A DNA stretch of 64,000 nt from Cepaea nemoralis (lineage: Eukaryota > Mollusca > Gastropoda > Stylommatophora > Helicidae), in the NCBI GenBank assembly GCA_014155875.1, contig JACEFZ010002068.1, positions 434,001 through 498,000 on the forward strand. The letters run 5' to 3'. Each line of letters starts with the position of its first letter. Within the stretch, counting starts at the first letter, position 1. Both the position numbers and the translations under genes were made by a program. This document shows positions 32,701 to 44,689 of this stretch, in pieces. The notes below the pieces were generated by a model that made no database searches, was not told where the DNA came from, and saw only the letters and a list, made by a program, of their open reading frames with translations.

Positions 32701-35700
32701 TTTGAAGATTCAGTTACATATACTTGTGAGGAAGGCTATATACTGAAAGGAGACTCTGAGAGAATATGTGAGGCTTCATTGACTTGGAGTGGCACAGATC
32801 CTGCCTGTGAAAGAATGTCCTGTGGCTCACCAGGAGTTCCTGTGAATGGAGCTATAGTTGGTGACACATATCTGTTTGGTGACCAGGTTAATGTAACTTG
32901 TCATATTGGGTACCGACTTCTAGGCTCAGAACAGAGAGTGTGTGAAGCTAATGGTGTGTGGTCAGGAGCTGAGAGTTTCTGTGAGCAGTTATTCTGCTCA
33001 CAGCCTCCTGTCATCACAGGCACTACAAGTAATGCCACCACAGGATTATATTTATACCAAGTGTATTCTGTAATCTTGTATCAGTGTGACAAAGGTCATA
33101 TCATGAATGGAACTGGCATAAAGACATGTGAACCATCTGCAGTTTGGTCTGACAACTACCTTGATTGTTTTCCTGTAACATGTCCAAGAGTTGAGAGCAT
33201 TCAGGATGGTACCATCATTGGTGAAACAAACACATATTTGTCTATTTTAGAATTTGTGTGCAATTCTGGATTTGAATTGGTTGGCAACTCAACCGCACTG
33301 TGCACTGAACATGGAAGCTGGAGTTCAGAAACTCCTTACTGCTCTGTTGTAACATGCCTGCCCTTTTCCATAGAAAATGGGTATTTTAACATGCATCCAA
33401 ATGAAACATCAAGCATCAATATTACAAGGGATATAGGGAAAAACATATATGGAGATATGATTACTTTTGGATGTCGTGTTGGGTTTGAAGTTTCTGGCAC
33501 ATTGAAAAGCCAGTGTCAGGTAAACGGTGTGTGGTCAGTGATGGACACAACGTGTTCACCTGTTAAATGCTCTGAGCCAACTGGAATAGAGCATGCTGTC
33601 TTTGAACAGTCCCCACTAACATATGGAAGCACATTGCAAGTCTCTTGTATTGCTGGCTATGATTTGATTGGGGAATCTGAACTAACATGTGGAGCTGATG
33701 GACTCTGGGTAGAGGCTTTTCCCAAGTGTGTTCTTCTGGCTTGTGGTTCTCCTACATCGGTGCCCAACGCTGTGATTGAGGGTGACAGTTTCCTTCAAGG
33801 CGACACCATTACTTATAAATGTAAAAGTGGCTATGAACTGGTGGGTAACAGTTTGTTGACATGTGGTGAAAACAGTGCCTGGTTGGGCTCACCTCCTAGC
33901 TGTGTGGAAGTTGACTGTGGCCCTCCTCCAGTGTTACCTGCAGCAACAGTCACTGTGAACAAGACGACCTTCAAGAGTGCTGCACAGCTGGTGTGTAATA
34001 CAGGATATATTCTAAAAGGAAATGCTACCATGTTATGTAGTGCAAACCGCACTTGGAAGTATGATGCAGGTCTCTTCTGTGCTCCAGTGGACTGTGGGAG
34101 CCCTCCATCACTTGCACACAGTATTTACTCTGTAAACACGACTACACTGGGCAGCGTTGTTGAGTACATCTGTGAGAAGGGACATTTCATGGAGGGACCA
34201 AGCTCTCTGTTCTGTCATGAGGATGGGTCTTGGGTCTATGAATACCCTGTCTGTTCTCCTGTGGATTGTCTGGAACCCCCATCTGTTGACCACACAACAC
34301 AAGTCTCTAGTGGGACTATCTATAACAGTGTTGTTGAGTACAGCTGTATTGAAGGCTACACTCACAGCCAGGCCAACAGAACATCCCTCATTTGTGGAGA
34401 CATGGCCTCATGGCTGGGAGATCTGCCAGTGTGTGAACTTGTTCACTGTGGACCTCCGTCAGATTTCCAGCATGCTTTCTACTTGTTGGACAACAACAGA
34501 ACAGACTATCTCTCTTATGCCATATATCACTGTCAACCTGGATATACAACTGATGAAGCTAACTTATATTATACCTGTAATGCAGCAGGGCAGTGGGAAG
34601 GTAATGCATTCACCTGCAAGCCAGTAGAGTGCTCAGACTTTCCTTCCATCTTGCATGCAGAAAACTTCATCATGAATGACACGACATTTGGAGCACGGGC
34701 TCATTTTTCATGCTCACGTGGCTATGTAAACATGGGTCAAGATTATATAGCCTGCACCGAGACAGGTCAGTGGTCTGCTGACTATGCTGCTTGTTTGCCG
34801 GTAGAATGCCAGGAACCACCAGATCCAGAACATGGCATTGCAGAATACAATGCTACAACATATACTTCATCAGTTATCTTCTCCTGCTTCCCTGGGTACT
34901 CATTGGCTGGCAGTACAACAGCTGAATGCTTAGACACAGGGCTGTGGTCTGTGGTGGCACCCACATGTTTCATTGTTGACTGTTTCAGCCCACCTGAAAT
35001 TGAGCATGCCACTGTGTTATATACAGATACAACTTACCAGAGCAGTGCTGTTTACTCCTGCAGCCCAGGTTACACACTAAATCACTCCAGCACTCTGACT
35101 TGTGGGGGAAATGCATCTTGGTATGGAGAAATGCCTGTCTGTACAGTATTAGCCTGTCAGGAGCCAGAACTTCAATCACACAGGAAAGCCATTTATTCAA
35201 CCTTGACATACCTATCTGTAGTAAGCTTCACTTGTGAAGAAGGATTCCGACTTGTTGGTGAATCTTCACTAACCTGCTTGGAAAATGGCACATGGTCTAA
35301 CAAGCCACCACAGTGCCTCCCACAAGATTGTTCACACCCCATACAAATTGAACATGGTGAAGTTCATGTTTCTGGTACCACCTTTGGTTCCTCTGCAACT
35401 TACAAATGTCATGAAGGATTTGTGATGGAAGGATCTAGTATAATTTTCTGTGATGCACATGGTGCCTGGAATAGCTCAACACCAATCTGTAAAATTATAG
35501 ATTGCAAAGAGCCACCAAAGATTGCACATGGTGTTATATTATTTACTTCTACCACTTATTTGTCTGCTGCTACATATCAGTGTAACAAAGGCTACCAGGT
35601 GGCAGGAGCTGCAGTCATCACTTGCAATGGTAGTGGAGTTTGGGAGGCTGCAGACAAGTCCCTTTGTCAATTGGTTACCTGTCCTGAACCGCCACGCATA

Positions 35701-36559
35701 TCCAATGGATTAGTCTCCTTCCTTCAACTGACTTATGGCTCAGCTGCATATTACACATGTAATACTGGGTACACTTTAGTTGGTTCATTTGTGACTCACT
35801 GTGGCAGTGATGGAACATGGGACACAGCTCCAGTGTGTAGTGTGCCTACTTGTCCAGCCTTATACAATATCTCCAATGGATTCGTGAAGATCAAGGGATC
35901 CCATGTAGGAGTTGATGCCAACTATTCATGCTCAACAGGATTCTACATCGAAGGGGAGAGCAGACTTGTATGTCTACAAAATCAGACTTGGTCGTCAGCA
36001 CCACCTGTCTGTAAACGAGTCAACTGTGCAGCCTCTCCTGTCATAGCCAATGCCCAGATTATTGCAGACACCGGGAGAAATGTTTCCTCAAAAGTCACAT
36101 ATGCCTGTGTGAAAGGATATCGGATGGTTAATGACCAAGATAATGAAATTACTATCACATGCGCAGATGACGGGGATTGGTTTGGCAAAATACCTTCATG
36201 TGAGATTGTTGTGTGTTATGATCGGCCTCCTGTGATTCTTCATAGCACGTTTGTCACTAATGGGGACACTTACACATCTGAAGCTCAATACACGTGTGAT
36301 CCAGGCTACATTCTGTCAGGCAATCGTGTCATTACCTGCGATCATACTGGTCAGTGGTCAACAGATGATCCTCCCCATTGTGTTCCTGTCTCTTGTGGTG
36401 TGCCACCCAGTTATGACCATTCCTCTTATGAGGGATCAGATTTGACCTACAGTCAATCCGTCAGCTACACTTGTGACCCAGGCCATGACCTCATTGGTAC
36501 ATCAGTCAGTGTCTGCGATGTCAGTGGCCATTGGTCTTCTGTTGCCTTTAAATGCCAAG
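29745..36559 (+). CDS. SVEP1: SVEP1-like giant exon j: end of CCP 10 plus 38 complete CCPs
   Basis: Acceptor tttgttctctag, donor gtgggt, phase 2 in, phase 1 out: 6,815 bp with no stop. It completes CCP 10, then encodes CCPs 11-48 in tandem, each about 57 residues with four Cys and linkers such as V-x-C, I-x-C and L-A-C. Modules are diverged from each other, so the expansion is old. Many N-x-S/T sequons fit a secreted glycoprotein. Two modules lack the hallmark Trp: CCP 10 (NLTFNGSPPIC) and the module at 31951-32121 (ETGYFDLPPPNC). The module starting at 33355 has an unusually long loop between Cys1 and Cys2. I did not see the integrin alpha9beta1-binding motif EDDMMEVPY described for vertebrate SVEP1. 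Confidence 0.95.
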
Positions 36560-36959
36560 GTGGGTCATGTTTGTTTTATTTTGTAAAAATGATCTTAAAT
36601 TATTATATTTTAGCAGAGTTACAACCTGCTTTGACATAAAGAGTTAGTGTGTTTGCTTACCAAAATAGTAGTTTGGATTCATCTCTTGTAGTGACTAGCT
36701 ATTTTTCTCATCAATAAGGCTCTGGGGTTAACCCAGCCTCATAAGATGAATAGCTGATAATAGGAAAGGAATTTGTCACCACACCTCTTTATGCTGTGGC
36801 TCAGCATATGTGCAGATTTTGTACTTTAAACCCGTGGTATTCAATGAATCAATCAAGTGCAGAAACTACAATGTTGATGATTTGGTTTAGTTGTCATTAT
36901 TCTCTTGCTTAGAGGAGTTTTCCCTTGTTTGTACAACATTCAGGGATGAACATTCCCTA

Positions 36960-37345
36960 GTCAGGAGCAACCATGGCATAGTGGCTAGCACACTTACCTG
37001 CCAAGATGGTGGCTCAGGCTCAGTCCCCAACAGAGAATTTTTGTTTTTCTTCAGGAATCTCCTTGGTGAAGTGGTCAAGCTGCCTGCCTTGTGCTCTGAA
37101 AGTCAGGAGGTTGTGGTCAAACTCCTGCCTCATGCTTCAAAATTCATGAGTTCATTGTCAAACTCCGTCATTCGGTTCATGAGTGAATCCCTCCCCTTCC
37201 CCCCCCCCCTCCCCTCCTCCATTACATGTAAATGGGGCTACTCATGAGTGAATCTCCCCCCACCCCCTCCGAGACCCCTGGAGGTCATCACTGAAGCTGC
37301 AGTGTTCAAGGGCTGTGTGATGTGTAAGGTGGGTGAATCGCTCTG
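36960..37345 (+). repeat. probable tRNA-derived SINE and low-complexity C tract
   Basis: gcaaccatggcatagtggctagcac-acttacctgcc has an A-box-like tggcatagtgg. A body (ggtgaagtggtcaagctgcctgcc, aaagtcaggaggttg) and C-rich runs at 37195-37215 follow. The same head type occurs at 38465 and 51565. 36560-36960 is unassigned. Confidence 0.5.
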
Positions 37346-37509
37346 CTAAAAGATACAGTGCCATACAGGATGAAACCTAGCACAATGAATTCAGACCTTC
37401 TGTCTGTAAATCCCCCTTTAAACTCACAAGAAATGTTGTGTGCATACTAAGAACAGTAATTGAAATGATATTCAAATGTATAATCTCATGTAAAGTTAAA
37501 AAAGTTAGT

Positions 37510-37745
37510 TGAATATCCTTTAGAGGACGTCACAGTCAGCCCCAGCATTTTTTTGCTGATTGTGATTTCTTGGTAAGTTTACGTTCAGTAGTTTGCCATT
37601 GCTTTCTGAATGACTGGCACCCATACAATTTTATTGCCAAATCGTCTGCAGCTGTGTTTCAAACTCAGTATGTTGGATTACTAACTGCATCCATAACCCC
37701 TTCGCCATGGAGGTGGCCTCCTGTAAAGAATGCTGCACATTATTC
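37510..37745 (-). repeat. SINE family B, antisense
   Basis: atcctttagaggacgtcacagtcagccccagc, ttgtgatttcttgg, acgttcagtagtttgccattgctttctgaa, gcagctgtgtttcaaac, aaccccttcgccatgg: full-length reverse copy. Confidence 0.82.
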
Positions 37746-37836
37746 AATAAAGTTCATTGTATATAGGTAATTAAATATATGTTACAACACGACACAATGC
37801 TAATGTCAACAACATACGACACATGTATCATTTCAG

Positions 37837-38034
37837 TTCGGCAGTGCAGCTCTGTGATTCCAGTTCCACAGAACGGAGAGATAGTGAAGGGAGTCGATGC
37901 TGGGACTTACATTGTGGGGTCAGCTGTTGAGTTTGTCTGCCAGGAAGGATTCACGCTTGTTGGCTCTAGAATACTGACATGTTCTGAAAGTGGTGAATGG
38001 GATTCTAATCCACCACAGTGTTTATATATCATTG
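37837..38034 (+). CDS. SVEP1: SVEP1-like exon k: CCP 49
   Basis: Acceptor tatcatttcag, donor gtgagt, phases 1/1. One CCP: RQCSSVIPVPQNGE, EFVCQEGFTLVGS, LTCSESGEWDSN, PQC, with short tail LYII. It is again a symmetric single-module exon, like those at the start of the CCP region. Confidence 0.9.
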
Positions 38035-38099
38035 GTGAGTGTATGCACTTTGTTTTTGTTTTCCCTTATTGTTTTTTTACAGGCTGGAAACATTTTTCT

Positions 38100-38640
38100 A
38101 CATACGATATCTTCACTTCAAACTTCTAACCTCTTTTTGCTGTAGGGTTGTCATAATGGGTCCCCCATCTAGGTATTTGGGATGATGTGATAGATGTAGT
38201 TGGTGGTCTGGGTCTTCTGCTGCTTCCTGCCTTTGGAATTAGGGTTAAGTATGGCTGTGTTATAGCCTGTGTATTCTTTAATCTGATCAGTCCAAGAGTC
38301 CTTTCTTCAGTCCTTTTTTTTTTGGCTGCATTTTTAACTGTTTCCTGCAGAGTAATTGTTTGCAAGGAATCATTACGAATTACTCTAACAAGTTTATAAT
38401 TCTTTATGCAGGTGTGAATGATCCTTGCATGTGCATTTATTTTTTCGTTAAATGTTAATTTGGAGCTGTGGTGGCTAGTGGCTAGCATGCTTGCCTGCTG
38501 AGCTGGTAGCCATGTGTTTAAATCCCTGTGGGCTAGCACCATGTCTCCAATATGCTTCATGGCAAGTAGCAGGGTCATTGACTGAACTTCCTGAAACAAT
38601 ACATAACTTCCAACACTTATTGTAGAGTATGATGTGGCCA
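38100..38640 (-). other. minus-strand open frame of unknown origin, with tRNA-like segment
   Basis: A 171-codon frame (38641-38126) includes NAHARIIHTCIKNYKLVRVIRN and a basic K-K-K-R stretch. It looks like transposon text but I cannot assign it. A tRNA-like ggtggctagtggctagcatgc / gtgtttaaatccc lies at 38468-38530 (+). 38641-38929 is unassigned. Confidence 0.3.
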
Positions 38641-38929
38641 TGTGATTTTTGAGAAGAATGTTGAAAGAATATTGAGGATAGAACAGAAATTGATACCTGT
38701 GTTACAAGACTACTCATCAAAAGCATAATAAAATGAAAACAGAATATATAGAACAAAGCAGCAGAAGAAAGTAAAGAAGTTAGTCTAATATGGTGGATAT
38801 AGCAGGTAAATGAGGCAAATTTATGGGCATGTAAACAGACGAGGTGGATCAAAGAAATTAGCCTGATATGGAGAAATACAAGGCATGAGAAGCAAAGGAA
38901 GACAGAATAGTGTATGTGGACAGTTTGAC

Positions 38930-39480
38930 TGATTGATTGATTGATTGATTGATTGAGGAACCGACATCACAGCATTCGGGGCATTCCCATAAGCGCTCCG
39001 TCCCCATCCTCAGAAGCCAGCGAAAAGTTCCAACCCCAATAGTACCAGTAGCAATCTGATTATATGTGCGTCTCGCCTTTCCTCTAAGCGTCGAGCTTCG
39101 GCCAGATCCCCTCGTCACTGCATGCTGTCGCATTCTTGCCAGACCATGGTGATCCATTTACTCCTCCGAGGTGTACACGTGCTCCCACAATGCGACAACC
39201 ACATCTGCCTTATCATGCATCAGTACTCCACCAAGTTTTGCAGAGCCAGCCAATCTGTCTGCCTGTTCATTCCCCACACACCAGCATGCCCCGGAGAAAA
39301 TATCCATACGATGCTTGCCACCCGTGACTTCCGAAGCGAAGCAAGCCACTCGGCATGAAGCTTGCCAGTCCTCACCCTACTCAGCATGCTTTCTGTGTCA
39401 GTTAAAATCACGATGTGTGTGTGTATCGTATTCTCAATCCAGCGGAAAGCTGCACTGACTGCCTCCACCTCCATTTTGGA
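38930..39480 (-). mobile_element. RNase H-bearing LINE, 3' part, antisense
   Basis: The + strand begins with (ttga)n. The minus strand encodes MEVEAVSAAFRWIENTIHTH, ILTDTESMLSRV, SPGHAGV-GNEQADRLA (the D-E-D catalytic pattern of RNase H with the closing H...N-E-x-A-D), then MDHHGLARMRQHAVTRGSGR and ERLWECPECCDVGS. It is the best-preserved 3' end of this family in the window. Confidence 0.9.
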
Positions 39481-39524
39481 CAGTTTGAACAGCTGGGTAA
39501 AACAAAAAATATAAGCAACATAAA

Positions 39525-39765
39525 GTTAGTTGTACATCCTTTACAGGATGTCACAGTCAACCCCAGCATTTTTGGCTGTTTGTGATTTCTTGGCAACTTT
39601 ACGTTCAGTAGTTTGCCATTGCTTTCTAAATTTATTGGCATTCATACCATTGTATGAAAATGAGCGCAAAGCGGCCTGTTTCCAGATCACCCACAGCTGT
39701 GTTTGAAATGTGGTATGCGGTATTGCAAATTGTGTCCATAACCCCTTTGCCATAGAGCCAGCTAA
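39525..39765 (-). repeat. SINE family B, antisense
   Basis: cctttacaggatgtcacagtcaaccccagc, ttgtgatttcttggcaac, gttcagtagtttgccattgc, cagctgtgtttgaaatg, aacccctttgccat: full-length, the cleanest reverse copy. Confidence 0.85.
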
Positions 39766-39789
39766 GCAACATAAACTTTATTATAATAT

Positions 39790-40290
39790 TAAATAACAGA
39801 GAATATTTCATGCCCAGTCTTCATAGACTTAGATGGATAGGACACGTTAGGAGGATGGATGACGGTAGAATACTAAAGGACATCTTTTTCTGTGAATTAC
39901 AGATGGGTAAGAGATCTCAGGGTCGGCCTCTACTACGATACAAAGATGTGTGTAAGCGGGACATGATTGATACAGGCATTGATAATGCACATTGGGAGCA
40001 AGTCGCTGCTGAACGTGTTGCATGGAGGGCAACTATCAGAAATGGAATAAAGACAAAGGAGAAAATTATTGCAGATAAAGCACACTCAGAGCGTGAGAGA
40101 CGTAAGATGGTGCATGATGGTTGAAATGACCATGTGTTCACATGCATTCACTGTGGACGAACATTTACAGCGCAAATTGGCCTTATCAGCCACATTCACC
40201 ACTGCCATGGGTTGTAGTTATTATGCCTTTTTGAAGCACAATGTACCAAACTATCGTCTGTCAAGACGGAAAGGTGTCAATGTATAAATG
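39790..40290 (+). mobile_element. LINE C-terminus with C2H2 zinc finger
   Basis: Reads LRWIGHVRRMDDGRILKDIF, ELQMGKRSQGRPLLRYKDV, WEQVAAERVAWRATI, then after a stop FTCIHCGRTFTAQIGLISHI-HHC, a C2H2-type finger, and LSSVKTERCQCIND. It is the C-terminal region of a third LINE family (a G-K-R-x-x-G-R-P block followed by a finger). Copies at 21205-21435 and 1205-1262. 40291-40505 is unassigned. Confidence 0.85.
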
Positions 40291-40505
40291 ACAGAGAGGA
40301 GTTCTGATTGCCAATGTCTGCTCCACACTGTTAAACAGACACCAGGTAAATTACTGGTACATCAGTAGCAGACTCAGTAACAGCAAAGTTTATATTTGGA
40401 ACTTGTGTTGGTCCAGGATTCAGTTTCCAGTTACAGTGGAAGACACCTGAGCTTGATCCAGTCTCATATAATGGCTGCCAGAGAACCTCCAGGAAATTGT
40501 GTAAC

Positions 40506-41572
40506 ATTTGAATAACGAAGACACAAACAATAGATTGCACGATTTATTGCCTGGCATATTTCGCTGCATCTCGTCAGGTACATACTGCAGAAATCACACA
40601 ACTTACATGAATTAACTAGATAAATCCTTCAAGTTGAAATATACACATATTCGCACAGTAATGTCACTTATCTACCACGGTAATTTTAAGCTGACTAACA
40701 TGTCTTTCTATTTGCACAATTCTGGCTTGCGTTGATAGATCATAATTGCTTCTGCAAATTTTAACAAGCGAGTATTTTGTGTGTTAAACAACACGCGAAA
40801 TGCAGTGTCTCTGTCCACCACATGGCCACTTTCGACGATGTGCCTGCCGATTGAAGATGCCGGGAGCTTCCGGTGTGTCAGCCCCACGAGGCTAGCATCT
40901 CCTGTGTGTTGTATCTTGTTGACCCATTGAGGTATGTGTTCTGACACCCGTTTGTTAAGCTGTCTCTCTGTTCTACCAATGTAAACGGCCTGGCATCTAC
41001 ATGTGAATTGGTAAATACAATTGTTTGTGGCGTACAGAGGAATAGGCTCTTTGACTGCTGGTGTAGGAATCGGTACGGTTTTATATCTAATGACTGGAAT
41101 TGCCGCACAGAATGTTCGGCCTACTGCTGTAGTAAGCCGGTCTTGTAGACGTTGCATTACGTCATCCCCTCGAAAGGTTAGCTGGATGAATACCTTGAAT
41201 TTAGGGACTGTAGTTACGTCTGCTTTGGGTTTGGGCTGTTGGCAGTGGCGCTTTATAAATCCTGTGGAGTACCCATTCAGGTTTAAGACATTCTTCAGAG
41301 TTTCAAATTCCTCTGTCAGTGTGTCCTGGGTACATATCTTTCTAGCACGGTCAAACAAGGTCCGTACTAAGCCCCGTTTGTACTGGACAGGTGTGAAGCT
41401 CTGAAAATTTAGGTATTGGCCAGTCCATGTTCCTTTGCGATACACCGATCTTTGAATTGTGCCGTCTGCTCTACGTCTCATTAGAATATCTAGGAACGGT
41501 AACGCTTTGTTGTGTTCGTGTTCCATAGATAGAGAGATGTTTTTATGTGTCTTGTTCATTGTGGCCTGAAAC
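40506..41572 (-). mobile_element. Penelope-like element, inverted left arm (GIY-YIG part)
   Basis: The minus-strand frame (41577-40708, 289 codons) is intact and reads NKALPFLDILMRRRADG, YKRGLVRTLFDRARKIC, VLNLNGYSTGFIKRHC and NNCIYQFTCRCQAVYIGRTE (GIY-YIG nuclease core) with R-V-S-E-H following. The 3' UTR reaches 40506. It is the reverse complement of the right arm at 42149-43218. Confidence 0.92.
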
Positions 41573-43218
41573 ACCACGTGGCTCGCACACTCCTCAGATG
41601 TACGGTCTACCCAAACTTCACAAGCCCGGCATCCCGCTAAGACCTATCCTGTCCATGGTTAACTCTGCACAACACCGAATGGCGAGATGGCTAGCCGAAA
41701 TGTTAAAGCCAGTACGACAGTCCTTCGATCCAAAAATACTCAGAGATACATTCCAACTGGTGGAATTATTCTATACTATGGACATAAATAACAAACACAT
41801 GGCATCCATGGATATAGCCTCTCTATTCACTAACGTTCCATTAGAGGAGACAGTGAAAATAATAAGGGAACGCATTGAAGACAAACAACTAAAATTAGGC
41901 ATACCAACACCTATTCTGGAGAGGCTACTACTACTATGTACCGCCAACATACAATTCAATTTTCTAACTAAGTCATACCGCCAAATTGACGGAGTGGCCA
42001 TGGGGAGTCCTCTTGGTCCTATTCTAGCGGACATCTTCATGGCACATTTAGAAGAAAAGAGATCCTCAGACATCAACAACTTGGCCTTTTACCGTCGTTA
42101 TGTGGACGATATACTAATTATCACCACAGACGAGCTACAAGCAACATCGTTTCAGGCCACAATGAACAAGACAGCATAAAAACATCTCTCTATCTATGGA
42201 ACACGAACACAACGAAAGCGTTACCGTTCCTAGATATTCTAATGAGACGTAGAGCAGACAGGCACAATTCAAAGATCGGTGTATCACAAAGGAACATGGA
42301 CTTTCCAATACCTAAATTTTCAGAGCTTCACACCTGTCCAGTACAAACGGGGCTTAGTACGGACCTTGGTTGACCGTGCTAGAAAGATATGCACCCAGGA
42401 CACACTGACAGAGGAATTTGAAACTCTGAAGAATGTCTTAAACCTGAATGGGTACTCCACAGGATTTATAAAGCGCCACTGCCAACAGCCCAAACCCAAA
42501 GCAGACGTAACTACAGTCCCTAAACTCAAGGTATTCATCCAGCTAACCTTTCGAGGGGATGACGTAATGCAACGTCTACAAGACCGGCTTACTACAGCAG
42601 TAGGCCGAACATTCTGTGCGGCAACTACTGTCATTAGATATAAAACCGTACCGATTCCTACATCAGCAGTCAAAGAGCCTGTTCCTCTGTACGCCACAAA
42701 CAATTGTATTTACCAATTCACATGTAGATGCCAGGCCGTTTACATTGGTAGAACAGAGAGACAGCTTAACAAACGGGTGTCAGAACACATACCTCAATGG
42801 GTCAACAAGATACAACACACAGGAGATGCTAGCCTTGTGGGGCCGACACACCAGAAGCTCCCGGCGTCTTCAATCGGGAGGCACATTGTCGAAAGTGGCC
42901 ATATGGTGGACAGAGACACTGCATTTCACGTGTTGTTTAACACACAAAATACTCGCTTGTTAAAATTTGCAGAAGCAATTATGATCTATCAACGCAAGCC
43001 AGAATTGTGCAAACAGAAAGACATGTTAGTCAGCTTAAAATTACCATGGTAGATAAGTGACATTACTGTGCGGATATGTGTATATTTCAACTTGAAGGAT
43101 TTATCTAGTTAATTCATGTAAGTTGTGTGATTTCTGCAGTATGTACCTGACGAGATGCAGCGAAATATGCCAGGCAATAAATCGTGCAATCTATTGTTTG
43201 TGTCTTCGTTATTCAAAT
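41573..43218 (+). mobile_element. Penelope-like element, RT core and right arm
   Basis: 41573-42148 encodes the RT: MYGLPKLHKPGIPLRPI, MDIASLFTNVPLEETV, VAMGSPLGPILADIF, FYRRYVDDILII (catalytic Y-V-D-D). A frame break follows near 42175 (…NKTA stop where the left arm reads NKTHKNIS). 42279-43052 continues with FTPVQYKRGLVRTL and the GIY-YIG motif NNCIYQFTCRCQAVYIG. It ends near 43218. RT plus C-terminal GIY-YIG defines Penelope-like elements. The N-terminal part is missing. Confidence 0.92.
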
Positions 43219-43991
43219 TCACTACGGGAAAAAATTGTGTAACAGTTGTGTGCTGTTTGGTTACTTACAAAGCGACCTCAGACCCTGTCCCCATTATGAG
43301 TAAATGACCAAATGTGAACAGGCAAAGCTTAGCTGTACAAGACCATGATCATATATGAAAAACTGGACTTTGTAGCTTCAAAGCCTTCATCAGCAAATAT
43401 AAATAAAGAAAATCAAACAGACACCAATATGAAATGACAATGTACATGGAAAACACTTGACGGATGAGCCAGAGAAGCATTTTGAGTTTCTTACATGTAC
43501 GCATTTATTTTATTAAATTGCTATTTTCTTGCATTCATTTTCTTCTTGTGGAGCTGACTGTTTCCATTTTCTGGGGTTCCTTTTTTTTTAATTTATTCAT
43601 TTCATTTTTTAAAATGTTACTACAGTTAAGCCCACTTTATTTTGTATAGTTATCTCCCATGACACGTAAATGGACTACTCAGCTTTTCATAGGTTATATA
43701 TTCCTAGACTGCGCAGACATCTTGTTTACATTGATTAATTATGATCAGAGCAAGCATCTTAAATATCATTGGGTGCGATAACAGCCTTACTGAGGATGAA
43801 GGTGTTGGTGTTGAGCAGGGAGTTGCAAGACTTGAAGGCCACGTGCAGGGTACAATAGAAATGGTGATCCAACACTGAACTGGTGTATGTATGAATTACA
43901 CACTTAAGAAGTAGATCTGTGCGTGTGTGTGGACTTGTCTGTCATGCAATATTGATAGTCCATTTTGAAAATGCGATTTGTTCCTTTGCAG
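43219..43991. other. intron, unassigned
   Basis: T-rich 43500-43640. No repeat or exon recognised before the acceptor at 43991. Confidence 0.4.
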
Positions 43992-44162
43992 ATCTATGTT
44001 CTGAAATACTTCAGTTGGAGAATGTATTGCCACCACCACCAGGGAAAGTTGCAGGTGATACAATCATAGTTCAGTGCCAGAAAGGGTACACATCTGTTGG
44101 CAACATGACATCTGTGTGTCAGTCTGACAGCTCGTGGTCAATACCCCAAGGAAGATGTGAAA
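43992..44162 (+). CDS. SVEP1: SVEP1-like exon l: CCP 50
   Basis: Acceptor gttcctttgcag, donor gtaaga, phases 1/1. One CCP: DLCSEILQLENV, proline run PPPP, IVQCQKGYTSVGN, SVCQSDSSWSIP and GRC. The loop after Cys1 is Leu/Pro-rich and lacks the usual N-G/H-G motif, so this is a divergent module. Confidence 0.88.
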
Positions 44163-44234
44163 GTAAGACCTGATGTGACATGTTTAAAGAAGTGTGTTTA
44201 TACTAGTCAAGGAGACCAGCCTTTTATATATTTG

Positions 44235-44485
44235 CATTGTGGCCAGCCAGCTCTGTGGCAAAGGGGTTACGACTGCAATTTGTAATCCATCAAACCACGT
44301 TTGAAACACAGCTGCAGGAGATTTGGAAGCAGACCACCTTGCCTTGGTTTCCCATACACAGGTATGAATGGTGGTCTTTCAGAAAGCAGTGGCAAACTAC
44401 TGAACGTACACTTGCCAAGAAATCACAAAAATCTAAGAATTACTGGGGTTGACTGTGATGTCCTTTAAAGGATATGCAACTAACT
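44235..44485 (+). repeat. SINE family B, + strand, full length
   Basis: ggccagccagctctgtggca, aaaggggttacgactgcaa, gtttgaaacacagctgc, ttcagaaagcagtggcaaactactgaacg, cttgccaagaaatcac, gactgtgatgtcctttaaag, gatatgcaa. Just downstream of exon 43992-44162. Confidence 0.85.
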
Positions 44486-44561
44486 TTTTTTTAAATGCTG
44501 TTATAATTATTATAATTGTAATATTGTGTCATCTCTAAAATGTGTTATTTTCTTCTTATAG

Positions 44562-44627
44562 GCAATGGGATCTATCACAAGATCTATGACTACTTACTAC
44601 AATGTGGTTCATCGAAAGCATCACACA
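44562..44627 (+). CDS. candidate 66-nt cassette exon (doubtful)
   Basis: A stretch with a strong acceptor (ttttcttcttatag) and strong donor (cagtaaga pattern, gtaaga at 44628). It is open in the SVEP1-like frame, with phases 1/1 and 22 codons. If used it would add residues including NGIYHKIYDYLLQCGS between CCP 50 and CCP 51 without changing the frame. It has one Cys and resembles no module I know. It lies just upstream of retrotransposon debris (from about 44690), so chance or a transposon origin is quite possible. It is not counted in the 3,254-residue model. Confidence 0.2.
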
Positions 44628-44689
44628 GTAAGAACTCCATAGCTCAAGCGATGAACCCTGGGTGTCTCAGAAAAATCGCTCTCGTGAAC

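Noticed and set aside
30837..36188. Several minus-strand and shifted-frame open frames inside the giant exon
   Set aside because: Shadows of the CCP coding sequence; none has its own domain or splice structure.
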